The notes below the pieces were generated by a model that worked only from the letters and a program-made list of their open reading frames with translations, had not been told where the DNA came from and searched no databases. Shown here one piece after another: positions 50,938 through 59,385 of a stretch of DNA of 64,000 nt. Origin of the DNA: Flammeovirgaceae bacterium UBA7330 (GTDB lineage Bacteria > Bacteroidota > Bacteroidia > Cytophagales > Cyclobacteriaceae); the NCBI GenBank assembly GCA_002471275.1, contig DKPQ01000009.1, positions 124,001-188,000 of the forward strand. The letters are read 5' to 3'. Both the position numbers and the translations under genes were made by a program. Position 1 is the stretch's first letter. Each line of letters begins with the position of its first letter.

Positions 50938-52134
50938 GTGAGTAAAAAGTTGTCGTATTTGATATTCCTTCTCATTTTAATGAAGATTATGTCGTGTGAA
51001 GAGATAATACCAGTTGCGCCCGCGGAAAATGAGCTACTGGATGGTCCTACAGAAGGTCTGTCCCATGCGGAACAGCGTCAATTCCTGAACGGTGATATCG
51101 CTTTCAATGATGAGGTATTCTCATCAGTTGATGGACTTGGGCCAGGGTTTGTTGCTACCTCATGTGGTAGTTGTCATCCCGGAGATGGGAAAGGACATCC
51201 GTTCACAACCCTTACCAGATTCGGACAAACGTTGCCCAACACATTGCCTGAACTATCTATTGGGGGTCCACAACTTCAAAATAGGGCAATACCAGGATTT
51301 GAACCTGAAAAAATACCAGATGGAGTTCCTTTTATGAAGTTTACCCCTCCTGCTGTAACAGGTCTTGGATTTCTTGCAGCCCTCACTGATCAACAAATTC
51401 TCCAATATGTAGATTCACTGGATGAAGATGGTGATGGAATATCAGGGGTTCCGAACTATATAACACCCCCGCCCTACTTTGAGCAAAAATGGCTTCACCA
51501 ACCTGTTAACGGTAAAATCATAGGTCGTTTTGGAAAGAAAGCTGCTGCCATAGATCTTCTTCAGCAAACGGTAAGTGCATACAATCAGGATATGGGCGTA
51601 ACGTCAACATTTGAACCTGTCGATCCCTTTAGTCAGTTGACTACTGACCCCGAGGTCTTTGATCAAACTATTCGTGATGTCGTTTTTTATCTGCGAACCC
51701 TCAAAGCACCAATCCCTCGAAACGAGGATGATATTCAGGTACTTAAGGGCAAAAGAATATTCAATGAAATTCAATGTAGCTCATGCCATATTCCCGAATG
51801 GACCACCCCGGATTCCGATATATCGGCTTTATCAAATAAGACATTTTATCCATATACAGATCTGTTACTGCATGATATGGGGCCCGGATTGGATGATGGT
51901 GCGACCGAAGGTTCTGCAGAAACTTACGAGTGGCGTACTCCACCCTTATGGGGTTTAGGATTATCTCCTAATTCGCAAGGAGGTTCTTTTTTCCTGATGC
52001 ATGATGGTCGTGCAAGAAGCATCAAACAGGCAATTGTTTTACATGGGGGTGAAGCAGAAAGTAGTAGGAACCAATTCACCTCCCTTAGTGAAACGGACAA
52101 GGAAGCCCTTATTACATTTTTAGAATCACTTTAA
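50938..52134 (+). CDS. Di-heme thiol-oxidoreductase-like lipoprotein (DUF1111)
   Basis: The 398-residue exported protein has a lipobox-like MSC20 and two CxxCH haem c sites: CGSCH (76-80) and CSSCH (280-284). This is the layout of the DHOR/DUF1111 family related to MauG and di-heme peroxidases. The start is GTG. It precedes a Rieske lipoprotein by 2 bases and a porin after that. Predicted to act at the periplasmic face in electron transfer, with unknown substrate. DtxR-family control suggests a link to iron supply. Confidence 0.82.
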   Translation: MSKKLSYLIFLLILMKIMSCEEIIPVAPAENELLDGPTEGLSHAEQRQFLNGDIAFNDEVFSSVDGLGPGFVATSCGSCHPGDGKGHPFTTLTRFGQTLPNTLPELSIGGPQLQNRAIPGFEPEKIPDGVPFMKFTPPAVTGLGFLAALTDQQILQYVDSLDEDGDGISGVPNYITPPPYFEQKWLHQPVNGKIIGRFGKKAAAIDLLQQTVSAYNQDMGVTSTFEPVDPFSQLTTDPEVFDQTIRDVVFYLRTLKAPIPRNEDDIQVLKGKRIFNEIQCSSCHIPEWTTPDSDISALSNKTFYPYTDLLLHDMGPGLDDGATEGSAETYEWRTPPLWGLGLSPNSQGGSFFLMHDGRARSIKQAIVLHGGEAESSRNQFTSLSETDKEALITFLESL

Positions 52135-52136
52135 GC

Positions 52137-52568
52137 ATGGAAAGAAGGGCATTTGTAAGAAAATGTGGAATGGGATGTCTGGGTGTCCTTGCGTCTAGTA
52201 TGTTTCTTCCTGGATGTTCTGGAACACGCTACGTAACTGGAAACATTCAAGGCTCCTTTTTGAGCATTAAAGAAGATGATTTTTTGAATGAGGATCATGA
52301 CTATCTGAAGCATGTAGTTGTCCAAAATGATGCCTTACAATATCCAATAGTGGTCTTTCGCCTGAGTACTGACAATTACAAAGCACTTCTAATGAAATGC
52401 ACCCATCAGGGCACAGAGCTTCAGGTATTTGGAGATCGCTTACAATGTCCTGCTCATGGCAGTGAATTTACCAATACAGGAAGTGTTCAAAATGGTCCAG
52501 CGGACACTGAGCTTCGGAGCTTTCCTGTCATCAAAGAATTGAAAACACTAAAAATCGATTTATCATGA
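52137..52568 (+). CDS. Rieske [2Fe-2S] lipoprotein
   Basis: The 143-residue protein has a signal peptide with lipobox LPGC and the Rieske ligands CTHQG (C88, H90) and CPAHG (C104, H107), spaced 16 residues apart. It lacks the disulfide cysteines of cytochrome bc Rieske proteins, so it is a stand-alone electron carrier. It probably hands electrons to or from the di-heme oxidoreductase encoded just before. It overlaps the porin gene by 4 bases. Confidence 0.88.
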   Translation: MERRAFVRKCGMGCLGVLASSMFLPGCSGTRYVTGNIQGSFLSIKEDDFLNEDHDYLKHVVVQNDALQYPIVVFRLSTDNYKALLMKCTHQGTELQVFGDRLQCPAHGSEFTNTGSVQNGPADTELRSFPVIKELKTLKIDLS

Positions 52569-53797
52569 GAAACTTTAGCTTGGTTCTGATTGCTATTGCC
52601 TGCTTCATTTCACTAAAAACTAGTGCTCAAATTGATAGCACCTTGCTGAAAAGAGTGCCAGTAGATACATCCAGAAATCTTCTTAACATGGATGCGGTTT
52701 ACAACCGACCTTTTTTGCAGGTTGGGAAGCTTCCGGTTTCTGTGGGTGGGTACATCGAAGCTGATTATTCTTACATCGGTGAAGATGGAATTACAGACGG
52801 GCACAGTTTTCGGGTACCTCGAATGACCTTATTTGTGGCATCCTCCATCCATCGGAAAATCAAATTTCTCTCAGAGATCGAGTTTGAAGAAGGTGGCGAA
52901 GAAGTCGCCATTGAATTTGCAGCGCTGGACATTAGCATGCATCCCCTGCTGAATCTTCGTGGTGGCATCGTGATGAATCCCATTGGAGCATTTAATCAAA
53001 ACCACGATGGACCTAAATGGGAATTTGTTGATCGTCCCATTGCTGCAACGGAAATGTTACCGGCGACCTGGAGTAATGTAGGATTTGGATTGTATGGTAA
53101 ATACTTTTCAAAGGAGTGGGCTTTTGGGTACGAAGCCTATCTAACCAATGGGTTTGATGATGCCATTATCAATAATGGTGAAAACAGAACATTTCTACCT
53201 GCCTCTAAAGACAACAAAGAGCGCTTTGAGGAATCATCTAATGGTGAACCCTTATTTACGGGGAAAGTAGCCCTCCGCAACAAAAAGATTGGTGAGATAG
53301 GTCTGTCCTACATGGGAGGCATTTATAATACCTATGAAGAGGATGGTTTGATTTTGGATGAGAAGAGAAGGCTGGATGTCTTTGCGGTCGATTTCAACAC
53401 TACCATACCAATAATTAAAACCTTCTTAGTTGGCGAATGGGCGTGGGTCAACGTTGATGTTCCTGCAACTTTCACACAGCAATTTGGCAATAAGCAAAAA
53501 GGAGGTTTTATAGATATAGTTCAACCTGTACTGAATGGAAAACTATTTGGTTTTAATAAAGCAACATTCAATGTGGCCATGCGAATTGAATATGTTGATT
53601 GGAACGATGGCACTTTTCGGGAAACAGATGAAAGCATCGGAGATGAGATTTGGGCTGTCGTCCCAGCAATAAGTTTCCGGCCAACAGCTCAAACTGTCAT
53701 TCGCTTAAACTATAGAATGATGAAGCAAACAGATCTCCTGGGTAATCCCCCAGCTAAAATCTCAGGAATCCAGTTTGGGGTTTCTTCGTACTTCTAG
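52565..53797 (+). CDS. Outer-membrane porin-like beta-barrel protein
   Basis: The 410-residue protein has a signal peptide ending TSAQ and alternating amphipathic strands ending in an aromatic residue (GVSSYF), the outer-membrane barrel signature. It resembles phosphate-selective porins (OprO/OprP-like). Coupling to the Rieske gene suggests uptake of the substrate of the redox pair. The substrate is unknown. Confidence 0.75.
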   Translation: MRNFSLVLIAIACFISLKTSAQIDSTLLKRVPVDTSRNLLNMDAVYNRPFLQVGKLPVSVGGYIEADYSYIGEDGITDGHSFRVPRMTLFVASSIHRKIKFLSEIEFEEGGEEVAIEFAALDISMHPLLNLRGGIVMNPIGAFNQNHDGPKWEFVDRPIAATEMLPATWSNVGFGLYGKYFSKEWAFGYEAYLTNGFDDAIINNGENRTFLPASKDNKERFEESSNGEPLFTGKVALRNKKIGEIGLSYMGGIYNTYEEDGLILDEKRRLDVFAVDFNTTIPIIKTFLVGEWAWVNVDVPATFTQQFGNKQKGGFIDIVQPVLNGKLFGFNKATFNVAMRIEYVDWNDGTFRETDESIGDEIWAVVPAISFRPTAQTVIRLNYRMMKQTDLLGNPPAKISGIQFGVSSYF

Positions 53798-53825
53798 CCT
53801 CTATTTTGATAGAATTCACTCCTTT

Positions 53826-53889
53826 ATTTAAGTAATCGCTTAAATATTGAATCAATTTGTTTTACTTTACATTTTAGTAATTGCTAAAA
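53826..53889 (+). promoter_or_regulatory. Two ArsR operators in the mercury-type operon promoter
   Basis: ATTTAAG-TAATCG-CTTAAAT (53826-53845) and TTTTAG-TAATTG-CTAAAA (53872-53889) share the core AG-TAATYG-CT with centres 45 bases apart. The second overlaps the probable -7 region (TTTG at 53857-53860 as -33). Position, 10 bases before the arsR ATG, and shared core fit binding by the encoded ArsR protein. Confidence 0.65.
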
Positions 53890-53898
53890 CACTAAATA

Positions 53899-54273
53899 AT
53901 GAGTCATACGTGTATAAGAGTATTGGCCGATCCTGTTCAGATAAAGGATTGTAAAGGCAGTTTAATGAGATTAGATGAAGACCTTTCATTAACAACACAG
54001 ATTTTCAACCTATCTGGAAATGCTGCAAGGCTAAAAATCCTGTTTCTTCTACATAAAGAAGGTGAAATGTGTCCCTGTGATCTTAGCGATATACTTGACA
54101 TTTCGGTCGGTGGTATCTCCCAACACCTAAGAAAACTGAAAGATGGTAAGCTCATAAAGGATAAGAAAGTTGGTCAAACCGTATTCTATTCACTTGTAAA
54201 TAAGAATGTAGAAATCCTCAAACCAGTATTGGAAAATCTTTCTAAACAGAATGAAAAAACAATGGTATCATGA
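53899..54273 (+). CDS. ArsR-family metal-sensing repressor
   Basis: The 124-residue protein has an ArsR winged helix (NAARLKILFLLHKEG, ILDISVGGISQHLRKLKDG). It also has cysteines suited to metal sensing: the CPC of EMCPCDLSDI, at the position of the ELCVCDL motif of ArsR, and two near the N-terminus. It probably senses Hg(II) or a related soft metal and replaces MerR, as in other Bacteroidota. It overlaps the next gene by 4 bases. Confidence 0.85.
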   Translation: MSHTCIRVLADPVQIKDCKGSLMRLDEDLSLTTQIFNLSGNAARLKILFLLHKEGEMCPCDLSDILDISVGGISQHLRKLKDGKLIKDKKVGQTVFYSLVNKNVEILKPVLENLSKQNEKTMVS

Positions 54274-54893
54274 GTACTTCAAACACTTCTTCAAAAAGCG
54301 CAAGTGCCGGATTGTTGGCAGCCATAGTAGCTTCGCTATGTTGTATTACCCCGGTGTTTTCTCTCCTGGCTGGCATTGGTGGTATTGCCGCCACGTTTTC
54401 CTGGATGGAGCCATTCAGGCCGTATCTCATCGCGGTGACGATAGGTGTTTTAGGTTTTGCATGGTATCAGAAACTTAGACCTGGAACAGCCGAAGAACTC
54501 GCCTGTGCATGTGAGGATGATGAAAAACCCTCTTTCTGGCAATCAAAAAAGTTTTTGGGAATAGTTACAGTGTTTGCTGCCCTGATGCTCGCGTTTCCCA
54601 CTTATTCGCATATATTCTATCCAAAAAAGATAGTATCGGTCTTATTGCCGAATAATGATCAGACGAAAATCAAGTTAGCCGATTTCAATATCAAAGGAAT
54701 GACCTGTACTGGCTGTGAGGAGCATGTAAAGCATGCGGTATCCTCTTTAAATGGGGTACAAGAAGTATCTGCATCTTATAAAGACGCCAGCGCTCAGGTA
54801 AAATACGATGCATCAATAGTCGGTTTAGACAAAATCATAGAAACGATCAATAAGACCGGATACCAAGTAGTAGAAAAGCCTAACAATCAATAA
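54270..54893 (+). CDS. merTP: Fused mercury transporter MerT-MerP (MerTP)
   Basis: The 207-residue protein has an N-terminal membrane part with three hydrophobic segments and the Cys pair SLCCITP (24-25). It is followed by a CAC motif in the loop and a C-terminal HMA domain with GMTCTGC (C146, C149). It moves Hg(II) inward to cytosolic thiols. The fusion of both parts in one polypeptide is common in this phylum. Confidence 0.88.
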   Translation: MSTSNTSSKSASAGLLAAIVASLCCITPVFSLLAGIGGIAATFSWMEPFRPYLIAVTIGVLGFAWYQKLRPGTAEELACACEDDEKPSFWQSKKFLGIVTVFAALMLAFPTYSHIFYPKKIVSVLLPNNDQTKIKLADFNIKGMTCTGCEEHVKHAVSSLNGVQEVSASYKDASAQVKYDASIVGLDKIIETINKTGYQVVEKPNNQ

Positions 54894-54894
54894 C

Positions 54895-55116
54895 ATGGAA
54901 AAAGATATCGTATTACAATCCACCATCACCTGCCCAAACTGTGGTCATCAGAAAGAAGAAACCATGCCTACAGATGCATGCCAATATTTCTATGAATGCG
55001 AAAACTGTCATGAAGTACTGAAACCCAAAGACAGTGATTGTTGTGTGTATTGCAGCTATGGAACCAACCCATGCCCTCCTATCCAGGAAGGTGGAAAAAG
55101 TAGTTGTTGCGCATGA
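54895..55116 (+). CDS. GDCCVxC-domain cysteine-rich protein
   Basis: The 73-residue protein has CPNCG, CENC, a SDCCVYC segment and a C-terminal SCCA, twelve or so cysteines in all. It matches the family that I recall as GDCCVxC-domain (seleno)proteins of mercury operons. It starts 1 base after merTP and overlaps the flavoprotein by 4 bases. It may carry Hg(II) from the transporter to the reductase. Confidence 0.8.
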   Translation: MEKDIVLQSTITCPNCGHQKEETMPTDACQYFYECENCHEVLKPKDSDCCVYCSYGTNPCPPIQEGGKSSCCA

Positions 55117-56456
55117 AAAAATATGATGTAATCGTCATCGGATCTGGTATGGCCGGAATGACCATCGCCAATAAATGCGCTAAGAAAGGATTAAAAACAG
55201 CCATCACCGACTCACGACCTTACGGGGGTACTTGTGCCCTTCGTGGTTGTGATCCTAAAAAGATTCTTGTAGGTGCTGCCGAAATCATCGACCGAGCCAA
55301 TAAGATGAGAGGAATTGGGATACAAGGAGACGTTTCTATCAACTGGCAAGACTTAATGGCCTATAAAAATAAATTCGTTTCCAAAATGCCAGGAGGTGTT
55401 GAGAAAGGATATGAAAATGCTGGTGTAGAGATGTACCATGGAGCAGCCAGCTTTGAGTCTGAAAACACTGTCCGTATTGGGAACGATCTGCTGGAAGGTG
55501 ATAAAATCGTAATTGCCACAGGTGCAAGACCGGTAACCCTTGACATACCGGGAGGTGATTTACCGATAGATAGTACCGATTTTCTAAACCTGGAAAAGTT
55601 ACCTGAACACATCACTTTTATCGGAGGTGGTTACATTGCGATGGAGTTCGCCCACATTGCAGTCAGAGCTGGTAGTAAGGTCGCTATATTTCACCGGGGC
55701 AAGCGTCCCCTTGAAAATTTTGATGAAGATATTGTCAATCACCTCGTTGATGCAACCAGAGCATTGGAGATTGATTTGCATCTTGAAACTGAAGTAGTAG
55801 GCATTGAAGAAGATGACGATCAATTCAAAGTCATCACCAAATCTCCGAGTAGCACAGAGACACATAAGACCAACCTTGTGGTAAATGCGGCAGGCAGAGT
55901 ACCAGAATTGGATGGAATGAATTTGGAAAAAGCTAACATCACTTTTAGTAAAAAAGGAATCAAGGTAAATAAATACCTCCAAAGTGAGAGTAACCCTGCA
56001 GTTTATGCGGCAGGTGATGCAGCTGATAGCAATGGGATAAACCTCACGCCTGTAGCCGTAATGGAAGGACATACCGTGGCTGCCAATATTATAAGGGGTA
56101 ATACTAAAAAGCCTGACTATACTGAAATGCCAAGTGCCGTATTCACCTTACCTACACTGGCTGCTGTGGGTATGACAGAAGAGCAAGCCAAAGCCTCAGG
56201 GATAGAACATCAGGTGAAAAGTGCTTCTACCTCCAACTGGTACAATGCCAAGCGGATCAATGAATCAACCTATGCCTACAAAGTGATTTCTGACAAGGAT
56301 AATCGCATTTTAGGCGCTCATATCATCGGCCCGCATGCTGAAGAAATGATCAACCTTTTCGCAATGGCTATTCGAGGAAAACTAAAAGTTGCCGACATCA
56401 GGAACATGGTCTATTCCTATCCCTCTATGGGTTCGGATATCGGGTCTATGGTTTAA
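55113..56456 (+). CDS. MerA-like FAD-dependent disulfide oxidoreductase
   Basis: The 447-residue flavoprotein has the FAD Rossmann motif IGSGMAGM, redox-active cysteines C41 and C46 in GGTCALRGC, the NAD(P) motif FIGGGYIAMEFA and a dimerisation domain. It lacks the C-terminal CC pair that mercuric reductase uses to take Hg(II) from thiols, and ends SMGSDIGSMV. It also lacks an N-terminal HMA domain. It is in the mer-type operon, so Hg(II) reduction is possible with a partner; otherwise it is a related pyridine-nucleotide oxidoreductase. ATG 55113 is the start. Confidence 0.75.
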   Translation: MKKYDVIVIGSGMAGMTIANKCAKKGLKTAITDSRPYGGTCALRGCDPKKILVGAAEIIDRANKMRGIGIQGDVSINWQDLMAYKNKFVSKMPGGVEKGYENAGVEMYHGAASFESENTVRIGNDLLEGDKIVIATGARPVTLDIPGGDLPIDSTDFLNLEKLPEHITFIGGGYIAMEFAHIAVRAGSKVAIFHRGKRPLENFDEDIVNHLVDATRALEIDLHLETEVVGIEEDDDQFKVITKSPSSTETHKTNLVVNAAGRVPELDGMNLEKANITFSKKGIKVNKYLQSESNPAVYAAGDAADSNGINLTPVAVMEGHTVAANIIRGNTKKPDYTEMPSAVFTLPTLAAVGMTEEQAKASGIEHQVKSASTSNWYNAKRINESTYAYKVISDKDNRILGAHIIGPHAEEMINLFAMAIRGKLKVADIRNMVYSYPSMGSDIGSMV

Positions 56457-56533
56457 TTGAAATTCAAAAACATAAACAATCTGTTGTTCACCACCTCGTG
56501 TAGAAACGTAGCTTTAATAAAATGTGAAAAATT

Positions 56534-56896
56534 ATGATACCCAAGGATCTGACAAAACATATAAAAGTACGCTTGCAGAGCATTAAGGGACAGGTAGATG
56601 GATTGATCCGGATGCTGGATGAAGGAAAAGATCCAGAAAAAATTTTGCTACAGTTCAAAGCGGCACAAAAAGGACTGGACAAAGCCCATTATTTATTATT
56701 GGATGAAGCTTATCGGAAAGTGCTGGCCATTAAGATTTCAGAAACCGTTGAAGCCTGCCCGGGTAATTGCGGCAACGAAGACAGGATAGAGTTTATCCGC
56801 CAGCAGTTTCCTCACCTGGAGTTGGATAGCCTTACACAAAAAATGAAGGAAATAGCAGAGCTAAAGGAACGAATAGGTACGAAAGAAAATTCATAA
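56534..56896 (+). CDS. CsoR-family metal-sensing repressor
   Basis: The 120-residue helical protein matches CsoR/RcnR/FrmR proteins (VRLQSIKGQVDGLIRMLDEG). Of the copper ligands, the His of KAHYLLL is present but the two Cys positions are not, and a CPGNC motif follows in the C-terminal half. A different metal or a thiol signal is likely. It lies after the flavoprotein gene by 77 bases and may regulate it or the following genes. Confidence 0.75.
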   Translation: MIPKDLTKHIKVRLQSIKGQVDGLIRMLDEGKDPEKILLQFKAAQKGLDKAHYLLLDEAYRKVLAIKISETVEACPGNCGNEDRIEFIRQQFPHLELDSLTQKMKEIAELKERIGTKENS

Positions 56897-56916
56897 CTTC
56901 CTTCCTAGGTCTGATA

Positions 56917-59385
56917 TTAAAGTTTAATTCCTAAAGTTATATAGTATGATCGCGGAGCTGATGGAATTATTCCCGGCCCCGGATATCCTGTGGCTCTGCG
57001 CGTAAAATACTTCTCATTTAGCAAATTATTGATCCCGGTTTCCAGCTTCAATGCTTTAAACTTATATGATAAAGAAAAATCTAAAATAGCATAAGAAGGT
57101 ATTTTACCAATTATGCCCTCTGTGTTTTCTCCCGGTTCCGGGATTGAAGAATTTTGGGCATCAGTATACTGATCTGATAGATGAGTATATTGAAGACTTC
57201 CCCATAGATTTTTGTACCCTAGACGAATACCGGTTTTAAGATTTATCTGAGGTATAAATTCTACCATTTTACCTTGTATATTACTTTCTTCACTATTTAA
57301 GTATTGTGAGTTGGTTAGCGCAAAATTAATAAACGGAGCAATCTTATATTTTTCATCCAATCGCAAGGTGTTAGTTATATTCCAGTCTACAAAAGTCTCT
57401 AGCCCGTAAATGAAGGCATCACCTATATTTTTTCTAACCCGGTTACCTTTATTTGGGCCTGAACTGACCAAAATTGTGCCTATTCGATTATTGTATCTAA
57501 GGGCAAAAAGACTCAAATCATAAGAGAAGGTTGCCTCACTTTTTCCCCGAATCCCGATATCAGCCGTAAAGCCTTTTTCATCAGTAATGTTTGGATCAAT
57601 CATAAATGTTGGATTTACAACCCTTATATCGCTAAATGTGACCGAACGATAATTTTGGGATAGGTTGGCATACATCTCCAGCAGTTCTGAATGATAATAA
57701 TCCACACCAAGACCAAGGAGTAGGATCGGGCGTTCCAGTGTACGATTGTCTTGTCTTATTTCTCTAAAAATCTCACTGCCCGCCAAATCATATCTTACCT
57801 CAGTATAATTTCCAGCAGATTCAGTTTTTATATATTCAAGTCTTACTCCGGGCGTAACCGACAAATTCTTTGATAAGGTTAAAATATTTTCACTAAACAG
57901 GGCAAGGTTCAGGTTAGGGAAGGTGAATTCTGATTGGTTTGGATAAGAAGGGTTAAACTCATTAGTAAAAGAAAAGTCAGCAGAAGCACCCGGGCTGCCC
58001 GGACCCTGTCTTGAGCTGTTGGCTGACTGATAGTATTTTCCCCCAACAAGCAATACCGATTTTTTATTTAGTACGGAATAATGGTGGAGTAACTTTGCTT
58101 CAGCGCCCCAATTATTGAATTTCCCAATGATTAGATCACGAGTATATACATCCGGATTATCAGGTTCAGTGATTGGGTTTCGCTCAGGTCTTTTAGCATC
58201 TCCGCGAAAACCCAACGCACTTCTTTGAGCATCCAGACCAAATAGATTGAGACTTACATTTGTCTGTTGCGAAAACTTGTGTTTCAATTTTAACGCATAT
58301 AGCTTCCAGTCTACCGAAAACCAATTTCTTTCTCTGTTACTGAAATACATATTCTCTTTAAATTGGCTATCAGTTAGCCCCCCCGGTTGTTGAGCAAGGT
58401 ATTTTAGAAAAGTAGTTTCAAAAGTTATGTTAGTTTGATTAGTTAAAGCATAATTCATCGAGGCAAAAAGGTTTTTGGAGTCAAATTCCGAATTGGGTCT
58501 GAAACCATCCCCACGCTTAAAATTGAAATAAGTGTAATAACTAAACCGTCCTATAGTACCATCCAGGCTATTAAAACTTGTAAAGAGGTTAAAAGAACCG
58601 TAAGATTGTCTTGAATTCCATTCAATTTTTTTGGATGGATTTGGTTCCTTTAGTTTAAAGTTGATCAGTCCGCCAAATTGAGTGCCGTACTGTAAAGAGG
58701 CAGCTCCTCTAATTACCTCTATCTTACGTATGGCCTCAGCTGGTGGGGTGTAATAACTTTCAGGGTATCCTAAAACATCGGCACTTATATCATAGCCATT
58801 TTGACGTGTATTGAAGTTGGCCGTTCGGTTAGGATCTAAACCTCGACCTCCTACGTTTAGTTGAAGTCCTGCATCACCATTATCATATATATTAAGCCCA
58901 ACTACTCTCGAATATATCTGTCGGGCATTGTTAGCAGCCAGATTACCCACCATCTGATCCATTAAAATAACCTCCGATTTTTTACCGGCATAAATTGACG
59001 TGCCTTCTACAGGGTTTAACCAATCAAGAGCAAATTTTTCTTCTTTTTGTTGGTTGATAACCACTTCATCCAGATTTCCTCCAAATGGATCAAGAAGAAA
59101 AGTGAGAGAGGTGTCCGAAACAAGTCTGACCTTCTTTTTGATAGTATTATAGCCTAAGGCAAATATGGTGACCGTGTATTCGGCTTTTTTCAAATCTTTA
59201 AAAACAAAATTCCCGTTGGTATTCGTAATCTCTTTAAGGTTAACTTCCTCTATATATATTTCAGCATCCTTTAAAGCATTATATGTATCACTTTCTCTAA
59301 CGTACCCTGAAAAATCATACTGTGCGATCAGAGGGTAAGAAATACTTATAAATATGATGAGTAAACTAAAGACCTTTAATTTCAT
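56917..59385 (-). CDS. TonB-dependent outer-membrane receptor
   Basis: The 822-residue protein has a signal peptide (LKVFSLLIIFISISYPLIAQ), a carboxypeptidase-like domain typical of Bacteroidota (YDFSGYVRESDTYNALKDAE), a plug domain (GRGLDPNRTANFNTRQNGYD), and a 22-strand-type barrel to the C-terminal aromatic. A start at 59385 is chosen because it gives a clean signal peptide. It overlaps the HTTM gene by 20 bases. With imelysin and DUF4856 genes it probably takes up an iron complex. Confidence 0.88.
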   Translation of the reverse strand: MKLKVFSLLIIFISISYPLIAQYDFSGYVRESDTYNALKDAEIYIEEVNLKEITNTNGNFVFKDLKKAEYTVTIFALGYNTIKKKVRLVSDTSLTFLLDPFGGNLDEVVINQQKEEKFALDWLNPVEGTSIYAGKKSEVILMDQMVGNLAANNARQIYSRVVGLNIYDNGDAGLQLNVGGRGLDPNRTANFNTRQNGYDISADVLGYPESYYTPPAEAIRKIEVIRGAASLQYGTQFGGLINFKLKEPNPSKKIEWNSRQSYGSFNLFTSFNSLDGTIGRFSYYTYFNFKRGDGFRPNSEFDSKNLFASMNYALTNQTNITFETTFLKYLAQQPGGLTDSQFKENMYFSNRERNWFSVDWKLYALKLKHKFSQQTNVSLNLFGLDAQRSALGFRGDAKRPERNPITEPDNPDVYTRDLIIGKFNNWGAEAKLLHHYSVLNKKSVLLVGGKYYQSANSSRQGPGSPGASADFSFTNEFNPSYPNQSEFTFPNLNLALFSENILTLSKNLSVTPGVRLEYIKTESAGNYTEVRYDLAGSEIFREIRQDNRTLERPILLLGLGVDYYHSELLEMYANLSQNYRSVTFSDIRVVNPTFMIDPNITDEKGFTADIGIRGKSEATFSYDLSLFALRYNNRIGTILVSSGPNKGNRVRKNIGDAFIYGLETFVDWNITNTLRLDEKYKIAPFINFALTNSQYLNSEESNIQGKMVEFIPQINLKTGIRLGYKNLWGSLQYTHLSDQYTDAQNSSIPEPGENTEGIIGKIPSYAILDFSLSYKFKALKLETGINNLLNEKYFTRRATGYPGPGIIPSAPRSYYITLGIKL

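Noticed and set aside
55113..56456. Plain annotation as mercuric reductase merA
   Set aside because: The C-terminal cysteine pair essential in MerA is absent, so only MerA-like is supported.
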